Of a stretch of DNA of 64,000 nucleotides, positions 1-10,599 are shown piece by piece. Where the stretch lies: positions 17,136,720 to 17,200,719 of the forward strand of contig CM058235.1 of assembly GCA_030180135.1 (NCBI GenBank), read 5' to 3'. Source of the stretch: Orychophragmus violaceus (Eukaryota > Streptophyta > Magnoliopsida > Brassicales > Brassicaceae). A program made the translations under genes and the position numbers. The notes beneath the pieces are model-generated. The model was not told the origin of the DNA. It was given only the letters and a program-made list of their open reading frames with translations, and ran no database searches. How positions within the stretch are numbered: the first letter of the stretch is position 1; every line of letters starts with the position of its first letter.

Positions 1-485
1 CCAATTACGGCTGACGTTTGACAAGGTTAAAGCGGACCAATTCACATGTAAGAAAACATGATGAACTCAGGTTTAAGGACTATACTCTATAGTCGTAATG
101 AAAACTCTCATGACACTTATATAATTATCCCGTAGAGTTCTCATCAGTGGGTCATGTCCGATCCTGTGTTCTCCAACACACATCTATGTGATTGACTTTA
201 ATACTCTTATTAATGACTCCATGAAACTTAGTCATCAGTCACCTCACATACTAGTCTCACGCGGTTGTTAACGTCCCACTTCAACAACCTCGACCAGGGA
301 CCAACATAATTTATGTCATTTATTATCTATAGGGTTTCATGATCAAGTCACATACTTGATGACCTATAAAATATCATAAATTACTTTGGGACTATTATTT
401 AATAACCATTATTAAATAATACAGATGTCAGATTTCAATAACATAATCAAATTATGTTTATACGAACATCATATCATAACTAAAG
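1..485. repeat. Unassigned AT-rich sequence beyond Copia A RT, possibly LTR
   Basis: No coding potential is visible. It lies on the 3' side of the minus-strand Copia A reverse transcriptase, where the 3' LTR should be, and a polypurine-like tract (reverse complement of ACTCCCACT) sits at about 490-500. By eye it does not match the 5' LTR at 5170-5825, so it is either an LTR of another Copia family or a very diverged one. The window starts inside it. Confidence 0.35.
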
Positions 486-1335
486 TTAACAACAACGACT
501 CCCACTAAAATTAAGATCACATCTTAAGACATCTAATGCCTTTAGCAGTAGCCTGACCCTCATTCGCCCTTGCTCAGCGTGTGTCGAAAGACACTGCGTC
601 TTGCAAAGAGTAATAACAAGAGTCATTTGCATGAAGCCCTTCTTGGAATCATGCATACTGGACCTGTGCAAGACCTTATCACCATAAGTGTCTTGACACA
701 ATCCAATTAGCTTGCCCAATCTATCTCCATAGATTCTTATTCCAAGAATGTATACGGTTTCTCCCATAATTTTATCGAAAAACAACTTTCGAGTCATGTC
801 TTAATAGACTGAAACGATGGAACTTCATTTCCGAGAAGTAGTATGTTATCAACATACAATACTAGAAATGCAACTGCGCTCCCACTAGTCTTCTTGTAAA
901 CACATGGTTCCTCTTTGTTTTTGATAAAGTCAAACTTTTGACTACTTCATCAAAACGAAGATTTCAACTCCGAGATGCTTGCTTCAATCCATAAATGGAT
1001 CGGTGAAGCTTGCATATCTTCCTAGCTTCATTAATTTCAATGAAAAATTTCAGGTTGTGTCATGTACACATCCTTTTTCCAGAATTCCATTATGGAAAAC
1101 TGTTTTCACATCCATCTGCCAGTCATCATAATGAGTGGCGGTTGCTAGGAGAATCCGAATGGACATAAGCACGGTGTCTGGGATTAGGTTTCTTCACAGT
1201 TAATACCATGAATTTACTTGAAACCTTTTGCCACCAACCTAGCTTTGTACATCTGAATATAACCATCCATGTCAACTTTTCTTCTTGAAAATCCATTTAC
1301 TCACAATGGCTTCTACACCATCGGGTAAATCAACC
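486..1335 (-). pseudogene. Copia A reverse transcriptase remnant
   Basis: Several frames read as Copia reverse transcriptase. The segment near 1080-1140 gives QMDVKTVFHNG, matching the conserved QLDVKTAFLNG block. Near 830-900 the catalytic block reads LYVDNILLLG, so the second aspartate of YVDD is asparagine. At 486-797 an open frame reads MGETVYILGIRIYGDR and DKVLHR, typical of the end of the RT domain. Frames shift between these blocks and RNase H is absent or lost. The YVDN change is a single G-to-A transition on the coding strand, as methyl-cytosine deamination produces. The protein would be inactive. Confidence 0.8.
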
Positions 1336-1544
1336 CAAGTCATACTTGGTTCTGTGACATGGATCCCATTTCGGGTTCAGCGGCTTTCAGCCATTTTCGG
1401 AGTCAAGGCCCATCATTGCTTCTTCAAAATTCGCAGGCCCGTCACTTTTAATGATCAATAGATCACGGCAATTGGTTACGAGAAATCCACATTTCTCGGG
1501 TTCGTGACGGATCCTTTCGGATCTGCGGGCTTCAGTTTTCTGTA

Positions 1545-1745
1545 AAAGTCACGCACACATATCTCATATGTATACTTTTACCATGACCTAATTAACCAGG
1601 ATTCAAACCGTGGTTAATTAAGTCATAAACCAAAATATTTTGGTTCGCGGTCTGTGTCGATCGATACAACGTTTGTGTCGATCGACACTTCTTCCGAAAC
1701 TCGCATTTGAATGTACATCGAATATACATTCACCAGATCCTTGCA
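1545..1745. repeat. Segment resembling part of the Copia A LTR, with palindrome module
   Basis: This stretch resembles 5470-5640 of the LTR by eye. Both have an ATATNTTATATGTA-like start, then AATTAACC repeats, a palindrome module, and a shared tail (CATTCACTAGATC in the LTR, CATTCACCAGATC here). The match is diverged and includes small indels. It may be a partial LTR insertion or sequence carried along with the module. It overlaps the end of the linker reading frame of Copia A. Confidence 0.4.
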
Positions 1746-2156
1746 AACCTTAGGATCCACAGTTGCAGGTTCTACAACTCTTTGTAAATCCAACTGCTGC
1801 TCTTCCTCATCAGGTTGAGCAGTCTCCTGTGATTTTCGAATTTCTTCGAGTTGTACTTTTACTCCCACTGTTCTTCTTGGAAAGAAAGTCTTTCTCAAGA
1901 AAACATAGTTCCGAGCAACAAACAATTTGTTCTCGAACTGGTTGTAAAAGTAACATGCCTTGGTTTTGTTAGGACAACCAATGAAGTAGCACTTATCAGA
2001 TTTGGGTGTGAGCTTATCAGAGATTAAACGTTTTATATAAGTCTCGCAACTCCAAATCTCCATGATGGATAAATCAGAAACATTTACATTCCACATCTCA
2101 TGTGGTATCTCTGTTACTGATTTTGATGGAACTCTATTTAATGTAAACTCAGACAT
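1623..2156 (-). pseudogene. Copia A integrase C-terminal and linker region
   Basis: The open frame contains CYFIGCPNKTKACYFYN and ARNYVFLRKTFFP, the post-core GKGY-like and VFxE-like blocks that follow the integrase core in Copia polyproteins. A low-complexity acidic linker follows (TAQPDEEEQQLD). The C-terminal end reads SIDTNVVSIDTD, which is the translation of a paired-palindrome module at 1654-1688. The frame continues neither into the integrase core upstream nor into RT downstream, so this is a remnant. The first methionine is not a real start. Confidence 0.75.
1654..1688. repeat. Paired palindrome module, Copia A linker
   Basis: GTGTCGATCGATAC at 1654-1667 and GTGTCGATCGACAC at 1675-1688, separated by 7 bp (period 21 bp). 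It lies in the reading frame between integrase and RT and is translated as a repeated SIDT peptide. Confidence 0.9.
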
Positions 2157-2319
2157 TTCTAGAGTGCATTCTTAGAAGGATAATGGAAGATCCAAGTGAC
2201 TCATCATTGATCGAACCATATCTAATAAAGTCCGATATGGGAGGAGTGAATTGTGAAACACTTTCACAATCTCTCAGATGATCACTAAATTCTTGACTTA
2301 AGTATTTACCTCCATGATC

Positions 2320-2640
2320 TCATCGTAGAGCATTAATACCTTTGTCAAATTGATTATGTACTTCATTTTGGAACTCTTTGAACTTTTTCAAAGATTCTGA
2401 CTTATGTCTTATAAATAAGACATAACTGTACCTACTGAAAAGATCAGTAAAGGTAATGAAGTACTGAAAATTTCCTCTAGCACTAGTGTTCATCGGCCCA
2501 TATACATCTGTATGTATAAAGCCCAATAAGCCTCTGGCCCTTTCATTTTGTTCGTTCGCAACATGTATCGACCGACGCACCGTTTGTGTCGATCGATACT
2601 ACCTTTGTTGAAAGGGGCCTTCGTCATTTTACCCAATAAA
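2320..2640 (-). pseudogene. Copia A integrase core fragment
   Basis: The frame reads NERARGLLGFIHTDVYGP and then YFITFTDLFSRYSYVLF, which is the first catalytic aspartate block of the Copia integrase core. The upstream stretch KAPFNK on the same strand is the normal approach to this domain. Between KAPFNK and NEQNERARG lies about 45 bp of foreign sequence made of the palindrome module at 2565-2599, which breaks the normal domain. The later catalytic residues (second D and E) are not found in frame. Confidence 0.8.
2565..2599. repeat. Paired palindrome module inside integrase coding
   Basis: GTATCGACCGACGC at 2565-2578 and GTGTCGATCGATAC at 2586-2599, 7 bp apart (period 21 bp). It sits as an extra block in the integrase frame of Copia A. 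Confidence 0.9.
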
Positions 2641-3119
2641 CAAGATTCACTTTACTCATTATGATTCATAATCAGATGAGCCCAAAATCCCATCACTATG
2701 GAGCTTCTGCATCTATTTCTCATTTATGTGGCCCAAAACGACAATGCCAGAGAGAAGTTCGATTCGTATCATTTGACTTGAATCTCTTGGTATTAATGTT
2801 ATAGTTAGGCACATTCTTGTTTAGAACATAAAGTCCATTCTCTAATGGATTGCTACTATAAAATATATCACTGTAATCAAATGAATAACACTTATTCTTA
2901 ATTTGAAAACTGATATCCTTCCATATCCAAACAAGGAATATAAATAATCTTTCTGCTCATAGCAGGTACATAGTAGCGGTTTTAAGTTCAAAACATGCCA
3001 TAAAAGAAAACAAATGAAATACTCCTACGGCTAATGCAGCAACTCTTGCTCCATTTCCCACGCGTAGATCCACTTGTCCTTTCTCCATAGTCCTACTTTT
3101 GCTCAGGCCCTGCACATTT

Positions 3120-4070
3120 TTACAAAATATGAGTACCACAGCTGGTATCAAATACCCAATAAGTAGAACTATAAGAAGTGACATTTACGTCTATAACATA
3201 AATATCTGAAGAAGAAATCTCGTACGTCTTCTTCAGCTTCTCATAATCTTCCATGAATTTATTGCAGTTTCTTTTCAAATGTCCATAACCATTACAATAA
3301 CGGCACTTAACATCTTCAGAAGGACTGGTTTTAACCTTCGGAGCATGGTCAGACTCGCTTGGATTCACAATCGAGCTCGTCTTGCCATCACCTTTGTTCT
3401 TACCAATTTTCTTAAACTTTTTACCCTTTTGTACCATAAGGACATCTGGGGTGTCCTTCTTGATGTTAGGTTCAGCAGTCTTAAGCATCCCATGCAATTC
3501 AGTCAACGTCTTCGTCAAGTTGTTCATGTTATAGTTCATAACAAATTGATCATAGCTTGAAGGCAGTGACTGTAGAATGATGTCAGTAGCAAACTCTTGA
3601 CTAATGGGACAATCCAGTTTCCCTAGGTTATCAATATAACCCATCATCTTAATAACATGAGGACTAACTGGTCTGCCCTTTGGTAGCTTGCACTCAATCA
3701 GAGACCTAACCGTCTGGTATCTCTGAGTTCGTGCCTGCTCCTGAAACATACTTTTCAGGCCAGTGATCATCTCTATTGGCGACTCCACGTACTCATATTG
3801 CTTCTGCAATTCCGAGTTCATGGTAGCCAACATGACACAACTCACATCCACCACATCATTAGAATGCTTATCCCAAGCATCCTTTTCTGACTGCCAGGCA
3901 TTGGCTCGGTACTTCTTGGGGAGAACTTTCTCAAGGACATAGTCCTTCTTCCCCTGTTTGAGAACGATTCTCAAGTTCCGATACCATTCAAGAAAGTTTG
4001 ATCCATTTAACTTGTCCTTCTCAAGGACGGATCGCAGGGAGAAATTGTTACGATGGTTTGTGCTAGACAT
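3120..4070 (-). CDS. Copia A gag with protease start
   Basis: 316 codons open from ATG at 4070. The N-terminal half is a Copia gag (UBN2-type: LNGSNFLEWYRNLRIVLKQ, then the helical LIECKLPKGRPVSPHV region). A lysine-rich stretch precedes one CCHC zinc knuckle, CRYCNGYGHLKRNC, near residues 255-268. The frame then enters the aspartic protease with WVFDTSCGTHIL and stops. The usual DTG is DTS here, one G-to-A change, so the protease would be dead and the frame ends just after it. Gag packages the RNA and forms the particle. The start is supported by homologous position, about 1.1 kb after the primer site. Confidence 0.85.
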   Translation of the reverse strand: MSSTNHRNNFSLRSVLEKDKLNGSNFLEWYRNLRIVLKQGKKDYVLEKVLPKKYRANAWQSEKDAWDKHSNDVVDVSCVMLATMNSELQKQYEYVESPIEMITGLKSMFQEQARTQRYQTVRSLIECKLPKGRPVSPHVIKMMGYIDNLGKLDCPISQEFATDIILQSLPSSYDQFVMNYNMNNLTKTLTELHGMLKTAEPNIKKDTPDVLMVQKGKKFKKIGKNKGDGKTSSIVNPSESDHAPKVKTSPSEDVKCRYCNGYGHLKRNCNKFMEDYEKLKKTYEISSSDIYVIDVNVTSYSSTYWVFDTSCGTHIL

Positions 4071-5156
4071 AGCTGAAAAACAAGGGAGGTTTAAGTTATG
4101 ATGTTCAAGAAGTGAGAAGTCTTAACTATTAAGAAAACTCGCATTATATTCAAACAATGTTTCCTCAGATGAATATAATGATCCAAGACCCATACTTCAC
4201 TAAACTTGAGTGAGCCACTGGCTATCACCCAAATTTAGCTATCTAGGTAAGCAACAACTTTGCTAGTTATATCCAATATAACTCTTGGTTGTGGATCGAC
4301 ATCTCATGCCCAATCCACCTGATGTCTCTGAGCCCAAAACGATTTTGATGGCCCAGTCAAGTAAACCAATCTCTTAAGTCATGTAATTGTCGATGTCTTT
4401 CACTGCAAATCCATCAACACGATTACCTCTGTCTTACTCATGAAATTGTGGACATCTTGCACTGCAAGTCTATCACACAATTAAATGGGTCTTGACAGTT
4501 GACAAGATTGGAAAGACATCCAGTATCACTTGATATTTTGTTGAGGAACGGAACCATATAAAACATTCAGTTTTATTATGTTTTAATTCTTCTAATTAAT
4601 TGATTTATCTTGCTTTGGTTCTGTGATTTTAGGTTCCATAACCTAAACCATCGAGTCTGATGTCGACCGACACTAATTTAGTGTCGATCGATGCAGAATA
4701 ACCAAAACAATCCGCGATAACCGATCAATCCAATTGATCCGGTTTTGAAGACCGGTCAGTGTCGATCGATGCTACACTAGCATCGGTCGATACCAACCTA
4801 ATCAAACCAATCTCAATTAAACCATTCTTAGCGTTTAGCCATCATTAACCAAGCTCGATAACCGGTCCAATCCAATTGAACCGATTCATCAATCTAGCGA
4901 GGTGTGTGTCGACCGACACAACTATTGTGTCGATCGACACTAGGCGAAACCTAATTTGTTCAGGTTATCATTCTGTGTCGACCGACACCGGATTGGTGTC
5001 GATCGACACAGGGCGATAAACCCTAATCGTTTTCAAGCCAAAAATCCTAAAACTAGGTTTTCATGAAAACGAATTTTAGCAAGTTTGTATCAACCATACA
5101 CAGATTCAGATTCAACTAATCTAATCAACATACTACAGATTCAATGGAACCCTAAA
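4071..5156 (-). other. Copia A untranslated leader with four palindrome modules
   Basis: About 1.1 kb without coding potential between the primer-binding site and gag. It contains AACCGGTT-rich stretches and four paired palindrome modules at 4660-5009. Long leaders normally hold packaging signals. Confidence 0.75.
4660..5009. repeat. Cluster of four paired palindrome modules
   Basis: Pairs at 4660-4673/4681-4694, 4759-4772/4780-4793, 4906-4919/4927-4940 and 4975-4988/4996-5009. Every pair has a period of exactly 21 bp and a 7-bp spacer of unrelated sequence. The last two are followed by AGGCGA or GGGCGA. Confidence 0.92.
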
Positions 5157-5168
5157 GCTCTGATACCA
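5157..5168 (-). other. Primer-binding site, Copia A
   Basis: Reverse complement reads TGGTATCAGAGC, complementary to the initiator methionine tRNA 3' region and standard for plant Copia elements. One base separates it from the LTR end at 5170. Confidence 0.9.
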
Positions 5169-5169
5169 C

Positions 5170-5825
5170 TGAAGGAATTTCTAGCAGTTCCTAATCCAAT
5201 TAGGCAACCCTGGTCTGAATTCCAAGCCTAGGATCTAGGGGTCATGTAATCGAATCATTGGGATCTCAGAATTACCTGGTGATTAGCAGCGGAAGATTTG
5301 CAGATAATCGAGATCTAGAGTGCCTCAAATGCTGCGCCTCTACTGGTATCCACACGCACACAAACTGAACAGAAGGGATGCTAGTGCCTATAGAGATCTA
5401 ATCTATTGAGAGGTTTCTTTTCTAGTTCTGGTGGCTGTGAATTAGGTTGAGATCGAGTTTAGGTCGACCATATATCTTATATATGTCGACTTAAACCACA
5501 ACGGAATTAACCAACGATTAAACCGTATTAATCTGGTTAATCCGCGAGGTCGACCGACACGGCCCCAGAATTTCGATACCGAATGCATATCAAATGTGCA
5601 TTCACTAGATCATTACATTAATGATCAACCTCGTCTTTGACATCCAGTTTGCTTAGGTGTGTGACCCTGTAGGATCATATAACACTAGCAATGAGTTCTA
5701 AACTCATTGATCATAAGTGGCTTCTAGCAAAGCATTATGACTGCCCAGTGTCATATGATTGTCTCATCTCGACAATACGACTTTATCTCAGAGCAAGTAC
5801 AATAGATTTCAGGACATTCCCAACA
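5170..5825 (-). repeat. Copia A 5' LTR
   Basis: 656 bp. On the minus strand it starts TGTTGGGAATGTCC and ends CCTTCA, the TG..CA ends of a Copia LTR, directly before the primer site. A single palindrome GAGGTCGACCGACAC lies near 5546-5560, with a decayed partner about 21 bp on. The outer flank at 5826 is gypsy E LTR sequence; the other side of the target site is outside the window, so the duplication cannot be tested. Confidence 0.8.
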
Positions 5826-6721
5826 ATATACTTATGGAAAATCTATTTCCAATCATAGTCTTCTGAAGTGGCGTTTCCTCAACCACAACCGCTTTAACTG
5901 TTATTCTCCAATCGTCTTTTCCCAGGTTTGATTAGGCTAGGATGAGAGTATTCTGTAAGTTCTCGAAATTTGTCTATAACCTCCTTATATATTAGTTGAG
6001 TACATGAATGTATTTCATTATCTCTGATCGAGTCTATGATATTTTTGTTTGTTAAATTGGAGGTATGAAAGATGATTCAATCCATATGTTTGCTGATCAA
6101 TGTTAAGTGTTTGTGTTATATATATTTATATATATTGAGTAGGTAGATGGTGGGTTCGAGTCCCATCTAGTAGTGATATCGGGTTTCGAGTCCCGCAGGG
6201 TGATGATGTGTTAGATGGTGGGTTCGAGTCACATATAGTATGTGATATTGGGGGTTCGGGTCCCGTCGGGAGACAATGTGTTAGATGGTGGGTTTGAGTC
6301 CCATCTACTAGGAAACACCAGAGGTTCTAGTCCTGACGGGTGTCGCGTAGGACATTGCTTGGGGTTTGATTGTGCAGGTTAAGGGTAGACTTCTTTATTT
6401 GGAGACTATGGCCGTGTATTTGGACTTACGCTTTAGCATCCCATACCTCACTTAGCGACTCCCTTGTTACTCATTCCTCCTTCTTCCCCTACTTTCGTAT
6501 GAGCCTACCGAGTAGATGGACGCTTAATTGAATCAAATGCTTTTGGGTTTTATCGCATTTTCCGTGTTTTTATTTCACTTGTTGTTTTAAATTTTCCTAA
6601 CGTTTATGAGACATTGTTATATTAGTCGGTTTATGTTGGTTATTAGAGTTTATTGGAGACACGAGTCGTATGTTAGGGTTGGTGACATGCTCTCTCAAGA
6701 ATAGAGGAGACAGGTGTTACA
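5826..6721 (+). repeat. Gypsy E 5' LTR, left end lost to Copia A
   Basis: Aligns by eye with the 3' LTR from about 9690 onward (shared AAGTGGCGTTTYCTCAACC, GTTTGATTA, TTGTCTATAA). The first 600 bp or so of the LTR are missing because Copia A sits there. Includes the T-arm-like array at 6147-6336. The LTR ends at 6721. Confidence 0.8.
6147..6336 (+). repeat. Six tRNA T-arm-like hairpins at 30/40-bp intervals
   Basis: GGTTCGAGTCC-type motifs near 6151, 6181, 6221, 6251, 6291 and 6321, so spacings alternate 30, 40, 30, 40, 30. The first, GTGGGTTCGAGTCCCAT, folds as a 5-bp stem with the 7-base loop TTCGAGT, exactly T-arm geometry and matching the Pol III box B core GGTTCGANNCC. The 70-bp unit is present three times. 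Weaker versions lie at 10066-10215 and 12079-12235. Confidence 0.8.
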
Positions 6722-6723
6722 TT

Positions 6724-6734
6724 TTGGTATCAGA
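6724..6734 (+). other. Primer-binding site, gypsy E
   Basis: TGGTATCAGAT two bases after the LTR end; matches the initiator methionine tRNA primer apart from its last bases. Confidence 0.75.
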
Positions 6735-6735
6735 T

Positions 6736-8171
6736 GGGGTTTGCCATCCTGCTCTTGACGAGAAAGGCGGATATTAATACAAGTCGTAGTAAGTACAATT
6801 AGGATTCAATTTTCAAAAAATTAACGGTTTTCAATCTATTCTTGGGATTGGAAATTTTCAAAATCAAAATAGCTCACTTTATACTCGATATTCGTATATT
6901 GATCGTCTACTCTTAGCTTCAACTAAAATTCTAATAATTTATTTTTGTGCTAAGTGTGGTATACGCAAATCAATTGTTTGGAAATAACGCTTTGAAGACC
7001 ACCTTTGTCTGGAGATCTTCGAGGTATGTTTGGAGTAACTTGTGCGAGTCGTTGTGGAGTTATCGGTTTATTGTGGAGTTATTTTTGCGATTCTGAGACA
7101 ACTAAGAGAGTTTCTTCAAGTGGTAAATGTGGTCTTCAAGGGAGCTGTGACATTTGGAATTGCCTACTATCAATTTAGATCTATGTGTGTGTTTAAGTGA
7201 AAGTGAAAAAGATAATCTAGTTGGAATGAAAATCCAACAACAGTGTTAGGGAGACACTATGGCAGATTAGCAAGAACTTGCAAGAGCAAGCGGATGAAAG
7301 ACAATTTTAATGCGAATGGAAATTCAAAAGTTGAAGTTCTGAAAATATCACAGTTGGATGAAAAGATCGGGAACTTGGAGTTTAATGGGGATATAAATCC
7401 AAAGGATTTTGTTCGAAAAACACTACAATGAAAATGTGGGAAATATTCAGTTGGAGATCAGTTTGGCAATCGAGTAAGAGAAACATAAGCGTAGTAGGTA
7501 GTTTCCCACATGTTAGGAAGCCATAACGATAAGACTAGCAACTTCTTTAGCATGAGATAAGGTAAAGGTATATGCTTGTGTGACAGTCATCACCGTAATG
7601 GAAGGGTAATGGAAAACCGTTAAGGAGAAACCATTTTGAAATAGAGAACCCACTATGGCATAGTACTAGTGGATACAGTTGGAAGTGAAGCATCTCATTC
7701 AAGTTTGAAACCACTCGAAGGATAAGTGTTTTCACTAAAAGTTTGGAGTTAGTAGATTTTTCACATGTCGTCCCTGTGTTCATATGGATAAATGTCAGTT
7801 TCAATCATTCTCAAGGGAAAACTAGTTCGGATCAAGCTGAAAATGTGATTTGGTGATGGACTTTTTCTAGGAAATGGCGTTAAAAATTTCAGCCACTTCG
7901 ATAAAGTGTGTAACCGACCCTAATGGACATGTGCGGTGGTAAATGGTATTTGTGTTGCATTTTTAAAGTTTTTGTTAGCATGACCAAGGAGATGGACACT
8001 CCGTATTTTGGTTTAGAACCAAGTGGGGAGAAGTGGTCTTGCATATTCAAGAAGTTTTTTTTTCAAGCAAGTAGGGGTCAAGCATAGTTTTTTTTAGCGA
8101 GGATTTTCTTGTGTTTTGTTGCTGGTAAAGGGTTGCAATGCATATGGATTGAGTTGTTGACATGATGCAAT
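6736..8171 (+). other. Decayed gypsy E interior, no readable gene
   Basis: Gag, protease and RT should lie here, but I find no convincing motif in any frame. Open frames such as 7243-7431 are short and unrecognisable. The length is far too small for a full gag-pol, so large deletions are likely. Confidence 0.6.
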
Positions 8172-9060
8172 TTGGAGATCACTCATCATTTAGGTAAGGC
8201 AAATCAGGTGGCATATGCTTTAAGTATGCACATGAGTGACATTTCAGAGACCAAAGAGATCCTGGAGCTAACTGAGACATTGGTTAGTCTTAGACTATGT
8301 GCAGCCACTACAGAGGGAGAGACCAATCATGCAGATTTACTTGGAAGGTTCAACAAGCTCAAGGAAAGGTTAATGATTTGTTTATACATATTGAAAAAGA
8401 GACTCTTTATGGTAGACCATATCGTACACCATTATGTTGGTCAGAGGCGAGGACACGATGAATCTTAGAAACATCAATGGTTCCAAAAATAGTAGAGCAA
8501 AAGCAAATTCTCAAGAAGCGGCTAATGGAAGCCCATGATCGTTGGGAGAGTTATGCATATAAGAACAGTAAAGATTTAGAGTTTGAGGTGGACGACTTAG
8601 TATACCTGAAAATAAGAACATTTCAGGTAGGTGCTAAGACTTGAAAACTAAATAATTTTTTGTCGAGGTCCATAGGACTGTACCCTTTACTAAGTAGAAT
8701 GGAGAAGTAGCTTATCGTATGTGTTTATCATCAGGGTTGATGAACTTGAACGACATGTTTCATGTGTAAGTATTGAGGGAAGTTATCATAGAGCCAAAGA
8801 TTATTTCATAGCAGCCACCAGGTGATCTCAATAAGGATCTGCCAGCGCATAGCCAAACAGTGGTTGTTCTAAAGCGTCAATAAAAGGAAGTTCAGGGAAA
8901 AGTGAATGTGGTGGTCAAATTCTGTTGGGAGAGAAATGGTATACATGAGAAAACCTGAAGTACGAGAATCAGATGCGGGTGGATTACCTAGTTTTTTTGG
9001 AATTTTAAGAGAGCAGTCGAACCCGGATCTAAATTCGTGAGCGAATTCCTTGTTAGTGGG
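8172..9060 (+). pseudogene. Gypsy E RNase H-integrase-chromodomain remnant
   Basis: The first frame reads ITHHLGKANQVAYALS, the RNase H end block (YHPGKANVVADALS in related elements). Near 8540-8630 comes EAHDRWESYAYKNSKDLEFEV followed by DDLVYLKI, the integrase C-terminal GPY/F approach. From 8740 frames give NVFHVSVLREVIIEPK and later KVNVVVKFCWERNG, the chromodomain-like tail of Tekay-type elements. Many frameshifts and stops separate the blocks, and the integrase catalytic core is missing. The remnant ends right at the polypurine tract. Confidence 0.7.
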
Positions 9061-9073
9061 GGGGGGGGGGGAC
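9056..9073 (+). other. Polypurine tract, gypsy E
   Basis: GTG followed by a run of G and then GAC directly before the LTR start TGCAACACCC, where plus-strand synthesis would start. Confidence 0.75.
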
Positions 9074-9984
9074 TGCAACACCCTATTTTTAATTTCTTTC
9101 TTTCGGCCATCAAAGCCTAATTTCCCTAGGGATAACTCTATGTGAGTTTTCCTATAAATAATCATTTTCCTATTTCTTTATCTCTGCCCAGAAAACTTTC
9201 CGGTGAAGCCCTGTCAAAATTCTGTCATGAAATCCGCCTTCTACGTTTGAAGCAATTTCCCAGAGAATCGTGTGGAACCATGAGTCGACACACCTATCAA
9301 TCTATAGACCCAAGTCTCTTCTTTCCAGAAAGTGTGTATCTGTGATCGAAGGTGTTTTAGGAGAAAAGAGAAAAATGGGAAATCGAATCTTATAACCTGA
9401 TATTTGGCAAATTTGTGTAGGTTAGATCTGCGAGAAACCAACTTAGAGAACGTTTTGTCGTTGAACCTTGAGGAACCAGTGAGCGATTTACGTACATATG
9501 CGAAGCTATTGAACCCATCTTTTTAGTTTACTTTCCGATCTCCATTCCGTGTTATGGTAGAAAATTTATGGCTGCTTCATTCTAGATAAGTTTTCTACCC
9601 ATCGAAAAATCTAATTATATTTTAGGAAAGTTTCCTTTTCGAGAATTTCCATTTATAAAAGTTTATTTATGACAAGTCAATTATGTCAAGTAAATTTTTG
9701 GAAAATTTATTTTCAATTTCAGTTTTCTTAAGTGGCGTTTTCTCAACCGCAACCCCTTTAACTGTTGTCCCCCAATCGTCATGTAACAGGTTTGATTATA
9801 CTAAGCTGATTGTTATTCCGTAAATTCTCAAACTTTGTCTATAATCTCCTTATATAGTAGTTTAGTACTTGGATGTGTTCCATTATCTCTAATTGAGTCT
9901 AGGATAGTTTTTTTTTGGGGTTAAATTGGAGATATAAAAGATGATTCAACCCTTTTGTTTGTTGTTCAGTGGTAATTGTTTGTG

Positions 9985-10068
<84 letters not shown>

Positions 10069-10599
10069 GGTGAGTTCGAATCTTATCTAGTAGGTGATAT
10101 CAGGATTCAAGTCATGCACATTGACGATGTGTTAGGAGTTTCATCTAGTAGGCGATATAAAGGGTTCGAGACACATTTACTAGGAGGCACTAGAGGTTCA
10201 AGTCTCGCTGAATGTCGCATAGAATGTTGCTTGGACGCTTTAGGTGATGTGATTGTGTATATTTAGGCTAAATTTTTTTTTTAGAGATTAGAATCGAGTC
10301 TGTGAACTTGCGTTTTAGCATCATATACTTTACTGAGGAGTTCTCATATTACTCACTTTTTTATTTTATTTTCTTTTAGGTGAATATGTTGAGTAGATAA
10401 ATACTTACTTGAATTGGGTGCTTTGGAATTTTATCGCGTTTCCGTATTTTTATTTTAGATGTTGCTATATTCACTTATGTTTATGGGACATCGTTGAATT
10501 AGTCCATTTATGTTGGTTATTTAAATTTATCGTGGATATTTGAATTTATGTTAAAATTTGTGATACATTGTTTCAAAAGTGGAGAATACATGTGTGACA
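9074..10599 (+). repeat. Gypsy E 3' LTR
   Basis: Starts TGCAACACCC, a decayed form of the TGTAACACCC start seen in this gypsy lineage, and ends TGTGTGACA. About 1526 bp. Contains a compound microsatellite at 9986-10064 and a weakened T-arm array. Its last 500 bp were duplicated together with the right flank (units at 10077 and 12072). Confidence 0.75.
9986..10064 (+). repeat. Compound TA/GT microsatellite in LTR
   Basis: About 15 TA units followed by about 24 GT units. The matching place in the 5' LTR (near 6115) has only a few TA units, so the array expanded after insertion. The open frame reading through it (poly VC) is not a gene. Confidence 0.95.

Larger units (their letters stand above)
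1..5825 (-). mobile_element. Copia A, degraded LTR retrotransposon, 3' end outside window
   Basis: Read on the minus strand the order is LTR (5825-5170), primer-binding site (5168-5157), long leader, gag with zinc knuckle and protease start, integrase pieces, linker, and reverse transcriptase. That is the Copia order. RNase H is not recognisable, and pol has several frameshifts. The LTR abuts gypsy E LTR sequence at 5826, so Copia A inserted into that LTR. The element carries six clear paired-palindrome modules plus one degenerate copy, which is unusual for a Copia element. Confidence 0.85.
5826..10599 (+). mobile_element. Gypsy E, degraded Tekay-like chromovirus
   Basis: A 5' LTR cut by Copia A ends at 6721 with GTGTTACA, followed by a primer site TGGTATCAGAT. 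A 3' LTR runs 9074-10599, preceded by a run of 14 or more G (polypurine tract). The only readable protein is the end of pol (8172-9060), and its order (RNase H, integrase, chromodomain-like tail) is that of Ty3/gypsy chromoviruses. LTRs and coding are strongly diverged, so this is an old insertion, older than Copia A. Confidence 0.8.

Noticed and set aside
6147..6336. tRNA genes in the gypsy LTR
   Set aside because: Only T-arm-like hairpins; no acceptor stem, D-arm or anticodon arm.
9976..10266. Open frame through the microsatellite
   Set aside because: Poly-VC and poly-YI translation of a TA/GT repeat in an LTR.
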